From assembly GCA_009692485.1 (NCBI GenBank), contig SHZB01000001.1, positions 1 through 48,959 on the forward strand: 48,959 nucleotides of DNA, given 5' to 3'. Below are positions 9,047-19,578 of this stretch, piece by piece. The position numbers and the translations under genes were made by a program. Within the stretch, counting starts at the first letter, position 1, and each line of letters starts with the position of its first letter. This DNA comes from Myxococcales bacterium. Lineage in GTDB: Bacteria > Myxococcota_A > Polyangia > Polyangiales > Polyangiaceae. The notes under the pieces are model-generated. The model saw only the letters and a program-made list of their open reading frames with translations. It was not told the DNA's origin and made no database searches.

Positions 9047-10645
9047 CTAACGCGTGCCGGGCGACGCGGGAGGCTCCGAGGCCGTCGCGTGATGCAGCCC
9101 CTCGCGCAGGGCCGCGACTTCCCAGTCATCTGGATAGATTCTGAGAAACGGTTCGCAAGCACGCGCGGCGCGGCCCGACTGCGCGGTCGCTCGAAAGATT
9201 TTGACTGCATCGAGCAGAACGTCGCGGTCGCCGGGAAATGAATCCAGCGTTGCCGAGATGGCGCGGACTGCCTCAGCCTCGTTGCCGAGCTGCCAGTGAA
9301 TGCCTGCGAACTGTCTCCGCGCGGACGCGTGATGGGGGTGAGTCTGGCAAATACCCCAAAACATCAGCAATGCCTTCCGCGCGTTGCCGGTCGCAAGCTC
9401 GCGCTCGGCCTCGCGCAGTTGCTCCGCCAGCCCCGGCGCGGCCTCGGTCCTCGCATCGACGCGCACGTGAGCGTGAAGCGCGTCGGTGAAGTGCGACGCG
9501 GAGAACTTCAGGCCGGGATCCGTGAGCGCTCCCAAGAGCCGGGAGGCTTCGGGCGCGATTTCCGGATGCACCACGAGCGCTTGGTGGGCGAGTCTCGCCG
9601 CGGACCCACGCTGACCGAGGGCGGCCAAACAGAGCGCCAGCGCGAAATCCAGCCCGCTGATGGGCGTGTGCAATTCGATGCCCTGCGTTGCAGCTCCTTC
9701 GAAGAGGGTCAGCGCGGTGCCGAAGTCACCGTCGTCGAACGCGCGCACCCCGGTCGTGAGCAAAGCCTGAATCGTCTCTCGGTTGACCATGTCCGAACGA
9801 GGCTCGGCGTTGCCCCGGGTGGCTGGAAACAGCGCTTCGAATCGCACCCGCGGAAAGACGTCCAGGGCACCACCGTTGGTCGCGTTGACGATGGCTCGCC
9901 CGCCCGCCCGCGCATATCTCTGAAATGCGTTGTATTGGTGGCGCTGAATTTCGATCGACGCGGTTTCTTCTGCAAACGTTCGCCTCTTCAAGTTCGACGT
10001 GACGTCGTCGGGCCGCGAGAAAAAATGCTGAACTTGCCGGCTGGCGTACTCGTCTTCGGTCCACGTCCACCAGTCGTGGTCACACCCGACGAGGTAGATC
10101 GGGTTGAGCCCGAGGTGGAGCGCGAGCATCAGCGCGATGCACACCACGTTTTGCCCGAATGGCGGTACCAGCCCCGCCAGGTCGAGGTCGTCTCCGATCT
10201 CGGTGATCGCCGAGTCGAATCCGCAGAAGTGAGGCTCGATCGTCAGCCCGTAGCGCGTCCTCGCCATCGGCATGATCGCAGCGGCCGGCAACATCAGCTT
10301 CGTCACGATGCCGGTATCGACGATCGCTTGCAGGACGCCGTGAAGTCGCTCTGGCTCTTCCCAAAACATCGGGTCGGCCAGCACGTAATAAGGAGGCGCT
10401 ATGACCGGGAATTTGGGGTGGCGATGAAACGAGTTGACGACGAGCGATACCTCGCCCCTCAAGAGCGAGAGGTTCTGCCCATGGAGCGATGGCCCGTTGC
10501 CGACGATGAACCCACGCTTGCCGGCGTGAAGGTTCTTCAGCGCGCGGTTCTTACGAAGGATGTCATGCAGGATCATGCTGATATTCGCGAGTATGGCCTT
10601 CGCCATGCGTTGCCCATAATACCGGGCCAGGTATAGCCAGCTCAA
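9047..10645 (-). CDS. DUF115 / 6-hydroxymethylpterin diphosphokinase MptE-like protein with C-terminal TPR-like region
   Basis: KRGFIVGNGPSLHGQNLSLLRGEVSLVVNSFHRHPKF... and IYLVGCDHDW resemble DUF115; helical repeats at C-terminus. Confidence 0.65.
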   Translation of the reverse strand: MSWLYLARYYGQRMAKAILANISMILHDILRKNRALKNLHAGKRGFIVGNGPSLHGQNLSLLRGEVSLVVNSFHRHPKFPVIAPPYYVLADPMFWEEPERLHGVLQAIVDTGIVTKLMLPAAAIMPMARTRYGLTIEPHFCGFDSAITEIGDDLDLAGLVPPFGQNVVCIALMLALHLGLNPIYLVGCDHDWWTWTEDEYASRQVQHFFSRPDDVTSNLKRRTFAEETASIEIQRHQYNAFQRYARAGGRAIVNATNGGALDVFPRVRFEALFPATRGNAEPRSDMVNRETIQALLTTGVRAFDDGDFGTALTLFEGAATQGIELHTPISGLDFALALCLAALGQRGSAARLAHQALVVHPEIAPEASRLLGALTDPGLKFSASHFTDALHAHVRVDARTEAAPGLAEQLREAERELATGNARKALLMFWGICQTHPHHASARRQFAGIHWQLGNEAEAVRAISATLDSFPGDRDVLLDAVKIFRATAQSGRAARACEPFLRIYPDDWEVAALREGLHHATASEPPASPGTR

Positions 10646-10702
10646 GCGCGCGCGTCAAAAACGGCGGCAGCGCTGGCGCTCTCGTCCCGCGCTTTTCTTG
10701 CC

Positions 10703-10772
10703 GCTTCCTTGCGGCTTCCTTGCGGCTTCCTTGCCGCTTCCTTGCGGCTTCCTTGCCGCTTCCTTGCCCCTT
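10703..10772. repeat. 11-bp tandem repeat (GCTTCCTTGCS, ~6-7 copies), intergenic
   Basis: gcttccttgcg starts at 10703, 10714, 10725, 10736, 10747, 10758. Confidence 0.92.
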
Positions 10773-10814
10773 CCTCGACTTGTCAACCGCACCCCTACGG
10801 CGTATGGGCGTCGC

Positions 10815-11447
10815 GTGACCGAGCGTGATCGAGAGTCCATTCACGAAGCGCAGCTCGGGGCGGCCCTGCCCATTACGCGCCGCTCGCGGTCCGGTCAGGT
10901 CGAGATCGTCTGTGGCTCGATGTTCAGCGGCAAGACCGAGGAGCTCATCCGGCGCGTCAAGCGTGCCGTCCTTGCGCGCCAGACAGTGCAGGCCTTCAAG
11001 CCGCGCATCGACGATCGTTACGCGAAGACACGGATCGTGAGCCACGGCGCCATCGCGATCGATGCCATCGCCGTGAGCGGCAGCGCCAGCCTCGCGGAAC
11101 GTGTCGAGCCCGACACCGACGTCGTCGCGATCGACGAAGCGCAATTCTTCGACCGCGGCATCGTCGAGGTCGTGGACAGCTTGGCGGACTCGGGCGTGCG
11201 CGTGATCCTCGCCGGACTCGATCAGGACTATCTGGGGCGCCCATTTCCGCCGATGCCGGATTTGATGGCGATCGCGGAAGAAGTCACGAAGGTCCGAGCG
11301 GTCTGCACGGTCTGTGGCGCGTCGGCCAGCCGCTCGCAGCGCATCATTCAAGCCGGTGCAACCGTGCTGGTCGGCGGCAGCGAGTCCTACGAAGCGCGGT
11401 GCCGTGCGTGCTTTCGTCCGCGCGACGTGGCGGCGGGCACGCGCTGA
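10815..11447 (+). CDS. tdk: thymidine kinase
   Basis: CGSMFSGKTEELIRRVKRA, DEAQFFD, GLDQDYLGRPFPPM, CTVCG...; GTG at 10815 excludes the repeat-encoded N-terminus of the 10698 ORF. Confidence 0.93.
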   Translation: MTERDRESIHEAQLGAALPITRRSRSGQVEIVCGSMFSGKTEELIRRVKRAVLARQTVQAFKPRIDDRYAKTRIVSHGAIAIDAIAVSGSASLAERVEPDTDVVAIDEAQFFDRGIVEVVDSLADSGVRVILAGLDQDYLGRPFPPMPDLMAIAEEVTKVRAVCTVCGASASRSQRIIQAGATVLVGGSESYEARCRACFRPRDVAAGTR

Positions 11448-11470
11448 GCGTTGCGTCGCCGAGGCACGTC

Positions 11471-11534
11471 GTCGCGTGATCCCGTGGTCGCGTGATCCCG
11501 TGGTCGCGTGATCCCGTGATCGCGTGATCACGTA
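11471..11534. repeat. 16-bp tandem repeat (GTCGCGTGATCCCGTG, 4 copies)
   Basis: Copies at 11471, 11487, 11503, 11519 (last diverged, contains CGTGATCACG palindrome). Confidence 0.92.
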
Positions 11535-11561
11535 CTCGCGCGGTCGCCGAGTCGTCGTGCG

Positions 11562-12902
11562 CTACCCGCCGGCTGCTGGTGCCGTCTCCGCTTTTTCGTT
11601 GCCGGTCGCATGCGTGTCGCTCGTGTTCGCGCGCGGACGTGTCCGCAATCCGGGGGGTGCTCTCACGCCCTCGCGGCCGCGGTCGGCGAAGTAGACGCGC
11701 AGCATGTCGGCGGCGACGTGCGTGGCCTTCGCGTGCCACGTTCCACGATTTGCAACCAAGACGCTCAGCGCGACCTCGGGACTCTGCGCGGGCGCGAATC
11801 CGACCCACCACGTATAGAGCGTGTCGGTCTTCTTTTCGTTGAGCGTGCCTGTCTTTCCGGCGACGCGAGTGTCCGGCAAGAATGGGCGGCCGGAGCGATC
11901 GTGGAAGGATTGAAAGCTCGTGCCGTCACGCACGGTGTGCTCCATCATTCGCGCCACCGCCGACGCCGTCCGCTCATCGATGGCGCGCTTCAGCACTTGC
12001 CGTTCTTTGGGCCGCTCGTAGATCGCCTCGCCGGACTCTTCGAGCACGCGCTCGACGATGTGCTGGCGGATCATCTGGCCGCCGCTGGCGACCGTGAGCG
12101 CGAGATTCGCCCCCTGAAATGGCGACATGGTCGAGTGCCAAAACCCGGCCGCGGTGCGAGCATATTCGAGCTCGTCCTCGGGGAGCTCGAGCGTGCTCGG
12201 CGCGACCTCGACGTCGAAGGGCACCTCGGTCCCCCAACCTAGCCGCTGCGCCGTGGTCTTGAGAACCTCGGGCACGACGTGCTTCTTAGCGAGTCGCGCG
12301 AACACCGTGTTGAGGCTGCGACCCATCGCCATACCCAGGCTCGCGCAGTATTTGTCGCGACCTTCGTCGGGCTCGAGCTCGCGCAGCCCGATGCCGTGTT
12401 CGCCACCGTGGTAGCAGTGCTTCGCGCTGAGTGGCACGCCCTGCTCCACGAGCGCGGTGCCCGTCACGATCTTGAAGACGCTCGCCGACGGAGCCTTCGC
12501 CTCGACGCACACGTCACGCCGCCGCCCAGCGTTGACGCTCGCCCACGCGAGCACACGCCCCGTGGCGACCTCGGTCATGACGACCGCCGCCTCGTGCGGA
12601 GACGCCGCTCTGAGCAACGCGCCGGCCGCCTCTTGGTAGAGCGGATCGAGCGTGAGTTCCGCGGTCCGCTTGCCATGCGCCGACGCGCGAAGGACCGTGC
12701 CACGCTCATCGACGTTGGCCAGATCGATGCCCGTCAACGGCGGCACCTGAGGCTCACTGCCGTGCTCCGGTAGCGCGACCTTGGACGCGGCGATCTTGAG
12801 GTCGCCGAACACTGCCACGAGCTTCTCGTCGTGCTTGCGCAAGAACGGAAGTGTGGCCGCCACCAAAGCGACCGCGGCGAACATGGCGAACCCTTGACGC
12901 AT
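11562..12902 (-). CDS. penicillin-binding protein transpeptidase domain protein
   Basis: SASVFK (SxxK), SLN, KTGT motifs; N-terminal TM. Confidence 0.87.
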   Translation of the reverse strand: MRQGFAMFAAVALVAATLPFLRKHDEKLVAVFGDLKIAASKVALPEHGSEPQVPPLTGIDLANVDERGTVLRASAHGKRTAELTLDPLYQEAAGALLRAASPHEAAVVMTEVATGRVLAWASVNAGRRRDVCVEAKAPSASVFKIVTGTALVEQGVPLSAKHCYHGGEHGIGLRELEPDEGRDKYCASLGMAMGRSLNTVFARLAKKHVVPEVLKTTAQRLGWGTEVPFDVEVAPSTLELPEDELEYARTAAGFWHSTMSPFQGANLALTVASGGQMIRQHIVERVLEESGEAIYERPKERQVLKRAIDERTASAVARMMEHTVRDGTSFQSFHDRSGRPFLPDTRVAGKTGTLNEKKTDTLYTWWVGFAPAQSPEVALSVLVANRGTWHAKATHVAADMLRVYFADRGREGVRAPPGLRTRPRANTSDTHATGNEKAETAPAAGG

Positions 12903-12954
12903 GCCTTGGCGGTAGAACGCAGCCGATCGGGGGGCCAAGTTTGGCGGGCCAAGT

Positions 12955-13059
12955 CGGAGCGTTCGAGCCGAGGTCACAGCGCGACGCGTCGGAGCGTTCG
13001 AGCCTGCGTCACAGCGCGACGCGTTGGAGCGTTCGAGCCTAGGTCACAGCGCGAAGCCG
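12955..13059. repeat. 35-bp tandem repeat (3 copies) overlapping the 3' end of the HD-GYP gene
   Basis: Copies at 12955, 12990, 13025, each with TCACAGCGCG = rc of CGCGCTGTGA (A-L-stop of the gene). Confidence 0.92.
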
Positions 13060-15055
13060 TCGAGTCGACTCCAGCCCGTCGATTCGATGAACACGCGAAC
13101 GAGCTCGGCGTCGATGTGCCCGCTCGTCACCTCGAGCTCGAGGATCTCGAGCGCGCGGCTGAGAGGCACGGCCTTTTTGTAGGGGCGATCCGACGCCGTG
13201 AGCGCATCGAAAATGTCGCTCACGCTCATGATCTTCGACTGCAGCGGAATCTCGGAAGCGCGCAGGGCATTCGGGTAGCCGGTGCCATCGAGCCGCTCGT
13301 GATGAGCACCCGCGATCTGCACCACGCGCCGGAATTTGCGGCCCCACGGGATGGCGGAGAGAAAGCCGATGGTGTGGGTGACGTGGCTGCGGATCTCGTC
13401 GAACTCTGCCGCGGTCAACGAGCCGCGCGGCACGCTGAGCGCATGGACCTCGGCGAGCGCGAGCAAGGGTCTCTCGATGCCGAGAGGATCGCGATACGTC
13501 TCGCGGAGCATCGCCTCGATCGCCGCAAAATCGCCGCCGCTCATGAGCTTTGGCTCGTTCGCTTCGACCACCAGCGCGAGGCCGCGACCAAGCTCGGCAC
13601 GCCGCGTTTCGAGCTCGCGGTCGAAGCGCTCGAGCGACTCTTTCGGCGCGCCACGACTGACGGCATCGAGCTTCGCTTGCATGAGCGCCACCTCGACGGC
13701 GCGGACGGCGAGCGCGAACCGGGCGCCGATGAGCTCGAGCTCGTGCGGAAAGAGCTTCTTGGCCTTGAGGAGCACCTCCTCGCGAACGCCGATCTTGCCA
13801 AAATCGTGGAGCAACGAGGCGTACTCGAGCTCGCGTAAATCATCGGGCGAAAAGGTCACGTCGCGGTATGGGCCCGTGGTGCATCGCTCGACCGCGGAAG
13901 CGAGCGCCACCGTGAGGGACGCGACTCGAATCGAGTGACCGCTCGTCGTCGGATCGCGCTGCTCGATCGCCTCGACGCTCGCCCGCACGAAGCCTTCCAG
14001 CATTCTCTCGTTGTCGGCGTGGAGCAGCGCGTTCTCGAGCGACACACCGGCCAGCGAGGCGAGCGTCTCGAGGGTGGCGAGAGCGCGATCATCGAAGGCA
14101 ACGACTTGGTCAAGATTGCCTTCGCAATTTAGGAGTTTTGCGTTCTGTTCGCGCTTCTTGTTGATGAGCTGCAGGACCCCCAATACCTCGCCGGAGCGTG
14201 ACAAGAGCGGCGTGCAAAGCATCGATTTGGTGCGGTAACCGCCGCTCGCGTCGAAGCTTCGATCGAAGCCGAAGGGAGACTCGTGCGGCAGCTCGTAGAC
14301 GTCGGCGATATTGAGTGTGCGCCGGTGCAGCGCCACGTAGCCGGCCATCGAACGCTCGCTCACCGGCAGCGAGAACTCACGCGCGTCGAACGCGACCGAA
14401 TCGTTTTGCGTGAGCTTGAAGTGGAGCGTTTGGAGGCATGGATTCCGCGTATCGCACTCGACGACATAGACGCTGCCGGCGTCCGCGCTCGTGATGAAGC
14501 GCGCCTTCGTGAGGATGAGCGCGAGCAGTTTGTCGAGGTCTCGCTCCGTCGTGAGAGCGCGCGCGATTTCGACGAACTCGCCCATTTCGTAGCGGTAGCG
14601 GTTGACCCAATGACCGCGAAGTTCCGATCTCTGGCGCGCGGCGATGAGCGCGAACGCGCCAGAAATTGCGACGAAGAGCGCATCGGCGGTGGGCGCCACG
14701 GGGAGCATCGCCGAGAGGCCACGCCGCAGGGCTTCATCGAGGCCGCGGGCACCTGGCTGCCCGATGAGGATCAACACGGCCTTGGCGTCACCGAAAGCAT
14801 CCGCGAGCGGCGCGAAGACTTCACGGGCGTCGTCCCACGCGCACGCTGGGGCGATCACCACGAGCAGCCCCGCGTCGTCGCGTACCGTCACGAGCAGCGG
14901 GTGCACGAGCGCGATGCGTTTGTCGGCGAGGCGCGGCTCGGAGCGGAGGGCATCCATGAGGGGCGCGAGTGGTGAGTGCTCGGCAAGCTCAGCGGCGAGC
15001 TGCATGCCGAGAGCCGTGAACACGGGTTCGGCCGTCATCGCGGCGCGCTCGGCGG

Positions 15056-15059
<4 letters not shown>
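13044..15059 (-). CDS. GAF-domain HD-GYP cyclic-di-GMP phosphodiesterase-like protein
   Basis: LLHDFGKIGVREEVLLK and HHERLDGTGYP...SKIMSVSDIFDALTASDRPYK; GAF-like region upstream; GTG start overlaps phoH stop. Confidence 0.87.
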
Positions 15060-16132
<1,073 letters not shown>

Positions 16133-16271
16133 GAAGAAGGCTCTACTGGGACAGCTGGCTCGCGTCGCGTTTCGTTTCGCGCGCGTGGGATGCGCGGGTA
16201 TAAGCGTGCGGCTCGCCTCGAGCTTGCAGGATGGGAGTCGGAGCGTCGGGCCGCGCCGGATGATACACGCC

Positions 16272-17957
16272 ATGCGAACCCACCCATCGCGCCTTGCCGC
16301 GCTCCTCGTCACGATCACGGCTGCGACCACGCTGGCGCAGACCGCTCCGCCGGCGATGCTGCCCAGTGATGTGACCACGCCACCGACCGACGCAGCGCCG
16401 CCGCCGACTGTCACCGGCGAGGCCACGACCGCAGCCATTGAGCCTTCCGCGACCGCGACCGCCGCGGCTGAGGTCACCCCCCCAGAGCCGCCGCCAGTAA
16501 CGGGTCCACTGCCACAACCATTCGCGCCGCCGCCCGCGATGTTCATGGCGCAGCGGCAGCTCGATGAGGGTCGCATGCGCGCGGGCGTGTACGGCGGATT
16601 GCCGTACTTCATCGATGAACACGATCGCTTGCGCCTGTATCCGGGCGGAAGATTGCGCACGGATTTTCAGGTTTCGCCGGCGTCACCAGATTTGCCAGGG
16701 ACGGGGGCGGGGCTCGGGCCTCGGTTCTTCGTGCGCCGGGTTCGGCTCGATTTGAGCGGCGAGTTGTATGGTCGGCTCGCATTTTCGCTGGGCGCAGAGC
16801 TTGGCAACGAGCGCATCGGCGACGCGGGCTCGAGCTCGACCGGGACGCCGCGGCTCACCACGGTCAGCGCCCATGCGGCCGCGTTGCGACCTGTCGACGT
16901 GTCGGTCAGCTATCGGCTGAGGCGCTGGCTCTCGTTCACGATTGGCCAGCAAAACACGCCATTTTCGATGTCCAACCGCACGGCTGAGCCCGCGCTCTCG
17001 GGGATGGAGCGTCCGCTCGCGATCCGTGGATTTGCGGTGCCCGATGAGTCCGCGCTCGGCCTAGGGATTTGGGGCGATGTGACGGAGTTTGCGAGCTATG
17101 AGCTTGGCGTCTTCGATGGCGACGGCGGCCACGGCCCCTTCGCCGATAGGACCCCCGACTTCATCGGTCGTGCCACCGTGCGACCTCTGCGGAGACTCGG
17201 AAAGAGCAAGCTCGTCCGCGAGCTCGAGCTTGGGATGAGCGGGCGGATCGGCGGGCGCGACATGGTGCACTACGGGTACCCAACGCTCGCGACCGCGGCG
17301 GGATTCGTGATGTGGCAGCCCGGATACGTCGACAGCCTCGGGCGGAGCACACAGATTTTGCCGTCGGGCAAGCAGCGCGCGGTCGGTGGTGAAGTGCGAG
17401 TACCGGTCGAGCTGCCGGGCGGACGCGGGCTCGATGCGCGGGCGGAGGCGTATTTCGTGGACAATGGCACGCGCGAGGGCGTCGATGGTTTCATCGCAAC
17501 GCACAGCGAGCGCTTCGGACGCGTGCAGGGGATCGGCTGGTCCGCGCAGGTGTCTCTCTGGGCGCTCGGCGACGCGTTCGTGAGCGGCACGCCCGGAGTA
17601 TGGCGACCGAAACACGTCCAGCTCGACGACGACGAGCCGCTGCGGCGCGGGCTCGAGGTGGCGGTCTTCGCGTCGGGCGTAAACGCGAGCTACAGCGGCG
17701 CCACGCGCGAGGGCTCGGTCGAGGACGCGCTCACGCCTCGCTCGAACATCACGGTCTATGAGCTTGGCGCTGGGCTCACGTATTGGCGCGGGACACTCTT
17801 TCGCGCCGGCGCGCAGTATCTCGCATACGTGGCCCCCGCGAGCGGCACCGACGCCAACTTCATCGCGCTGCCCGGCGATCTGCCAGACTCTGGCGGCAAG
17901 GTCGCGGGCGGCGACGTTCACCACGAGCTTGCCGCGCGGGTCGGCGTGAGCTTCTAG
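16272..17957 (+). CDS. OprO/OprP-type phosphate-selective porin-like protein
   Basis: Signal peptide; LYPGGRLRTDFQVS...GPRFFVRRVRLDLSGELYGRLAFSLGAELG; C-terminal GVSF. Confidence 0.72.
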   Translation: MRTHPSRLAALLVTITAATTLAQTAPPAMLPSDVTTPPTDAAPPPTVTGEATTAAIEPSATATAAAEVTPPEPPPVTGPLPQPFAPPPAMFMAQRQLDEGRMRAGVYGGLPYFIDEHDRLRLYPGGRLRTDFQVSPASPDLPGTGAGLGPRFFVRRVRLDLSGELYGRLAFSLGAELGNERIGDAGSSSTGTPRLTTVSAHAAALRPVDVSVSYRLRRWLSFTIGQQNTPFSMSNRTAEPALSGMERPLAIRGFAVPDESALGLGIWGDVTEFASYELGVFDGDGGHGPFADRTPDFIGRATVRPLRRLGKSKLVRELELGMSGRIGGRDMVHYGYPTLATAAGFVMWQPGYVDSLGRSTQILPSGKQRAVGGEVRVPVELPGGRGLDARAEAYFVDNGTREGVDGFIATHSERFGRVQGIGWSAQVSLWALGDAFVSGTPGVWRPKHVQLDDDEPLRRGLEVAVFASGVNASYSGATREGSVEDALTPRSNITVYELGAGLTYWRGTLFRAGAQYLAYVAPASGTDANFIALPGDLPDSGGKVAGGDVHHELAARVGVSF

Positions 17958-18033
17958 GGCGTGAGCTTCTAGGGCGTGAGCTTCAAGGGCGTGAGCTTCA
18001 AGGGCGTGAGCTTCAAGGGCGTGAGCTTCTAGG
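17944..18033. repeat. 15-bp tandem repeat (GCGTGAGCTTCNAGG, 6 copies) beginning in the last codons of the porin
   Basis: Copies at 17944, 17959, 17974, 17989, 18004, 18019; copy 1 encodes GVSF-stop. Confidence 0.95.
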
Positions 18034-18070
18034 GCTTCGGGCGCATGCGCGGCGTGCTACCACCGCGGCC

Positions 18071-19348
18071 ATGAATCACGACCGCAGCAGGGCTCTCTTC
18101 GAGCGGGCCGAGCGCGTCATCGTCGCCGGCGTGAACAGTCCCGTGCGCGCATTTCGCGCCGTGGGTGGCCAGCCGCCGTTCATCGCAAGCGGCAAGGGCG
18201 CACGCATCACGGACGTCGATGGCAACGAGTATGTCGACTATGTCGGCAGCTGGGGACCGGCGATCCTCGGGCACGCCCATCCGGATGTGATTTCTGCAGT
18301 GCAAGCGGCGGCGAGCGAGGGGCTCAGCTTCGGCGCGCCGACCGAGCGCGAGGTCGTGTTCGCCGAGCTGGTGACGAAGTTGGTGCCAAGCCTCGAGCTC
18401 ATCCGCTGCGTGTCGAGCGGCACCGAGGCGACGATGAGCGCGATCCGTGTGGCGCGCGGCTTCACCGGTCGCGAGCTGATCGTGAAGTTCGCAGGCTGCT
18501 ATCACGGACACGCCGATCATCTGCTGGTGAAGGCCGGAAGCGGTGCTGCCACCTTTGGAGAGCCCGACTCGGCGGGGGTCACGAGCGCCGTCGCGCGCAC
18601 CACGCTGACCTTGGCTTTCAACGACGTCGCTGCCCTGCGAGCGCTGTTCACCGCGCGCGGTAGCGAGATCGCGGCCGTGATCGTCGAGCCGGTCGTTGGC
18701 AACATGGGCTGCGTGCCTCCGGTCGCGGGGTTCCTTGAGGCGATCGTGCAAGAATGCCGCAATTACGGGGCGATTTCCATTTTCGACGAAGTGATGACGG
18801 GGTTTCGACTTGGGCTCTCTGGCGCGCAGGGGCGATACGGACTTGTCCCGGATTTGACGACGCTCGGTAAGATCGCGGGAGGCGGACTGCCGCTCGCCGT
18901 CTACGGAGGCCGTCGCGACATCATGAGCTGTGTGGCGCCGCTCGGCCCGGTCTATCAAGCGGGGACGCTGAGCGGAAACCCGGTGGCCGTAAGCGCCGGC
19001 ATCGCCACCCTCGAGCGGCTCGACGCTGCGCTGTATGAGAGGTTAGAGACGCTTGGAGCGCGCCTCGAAGCGGGGCTCGCGGGCGCCGCTGCACAAACCG
19101 GGGTCAGCGCCTGCGTGCAGCGTGTCGGTGCGATGATCACGCTGTTTTTCACGCGCGGGCCGGTGCTTAACTTCGACGACGCCGCGCGCCAGGACGCTGG
19201 TCTCTTCGCCAAATTTCACCGCGGCCTCCTCGCCCGCGGGATCTACTGGCCCGCCTCCATGTACGAAGCGGCGTTCTTTGGCGCTTGCCACACCGCGGAC
19301 GATATCGACCGCACGATCACCGCCGCCACCGATGCGCTCGCCAGCTGA
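18071..19348 (+). CDS. hemL: glutamate-1-semialdehyde 2,1-aminomutase
   Basis: SGTEATMSAIRVARGFTGRELIVKFAGCYHGHAD, FDEVMTGFRL, TTLGKIAGGGLPLAVYGGRRDIM. Confidence 0.95.
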   Translation: MNHDRSRALFERAERVIVAGVNSPVRAFRAVGGQPPFIASGKGARITDVDGNEYVDYVGSWGPAILGHAHPDVISAVQAAASEGLSFGAPTEREVVFAELVTKLVPSLELIRCVSSGTEATMSAIRVARGFTGRELIVKFAGCYHGHADHLLVKAGSGAATFGEPDSAGVTSAVARTTLTLAFNDVAALRALFTARGSEIAAVIVEPVVGNMGCVPPVAGFLEAIVQECRNYGAISIFDEVMTGFRLGLSGAQGRYGLVPDLTTLGKIAGGGLPLAVYGGRRDIMSCVAPLGPVYQAGTLSGNPVAVSAGIATLERLDAALYERLETLGARLEAGLAGAAAQTGVSACVQRVGAMITLFFTRGPVLNFDDAARQDAGLFAKFHRGLLARGIYWPASMYEAAFFGACHTADDIDRTITAATDALAS

Positions 19349-19470
19349 CTCGCTCAGCGAGCGTGGAATTTCAAGCGTCGGAACGAGTTTGCCGCGGCCC
19401 TCACCGGGCTGTGCGCTGCCGCTGCCGCCGCCGCCGCCGAAGCCGTGCGCAGATTTGCTCCACCCACGAC

Positions 19471-19555
19471 GCTGTCGCTACACTCCACCTATGGCGCTGT
19501 CGCTACACTCCACCTATGGCGCTGTCGCTACACTCCACCTATTGCGCTGTCGCTA
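19471..19555. repeat. 25-bp tandem repeat (GCTGTCGCTACACTCCACCTATGGC, ~3.4 copies)
   Basis: gctgtcgcta at 19471, 19496, 19521, 19546; followed by CGCTAGCTAGCG. Confidence 0.92.
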
Positions 19556-19578
19556 GCTAGCGGGAGCGAGTTGCGACC

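Noticed and set aside
10698-10814. N-terminal extension of thymidine kinase (PLPCGFLAASLP repeats)
   Set aside because: Encoded by an 11-bp intergenic repeat; kinase homology starts later, GTG at 10815 preferred.
17944-18033. Arrays considered as CRISPR
   Set aside because: Units of 11-42 bp are directly adjacent without unique spacers, and no cas genes are present; they are simple tandem repeats.
19501-19560. Overlapping ORFs 19278-19556 and 19285-19560 with TPPMALSLHSTY repeats
   Set aside because: Product of the 25-bp intergenic array read in several frames; no coding support.
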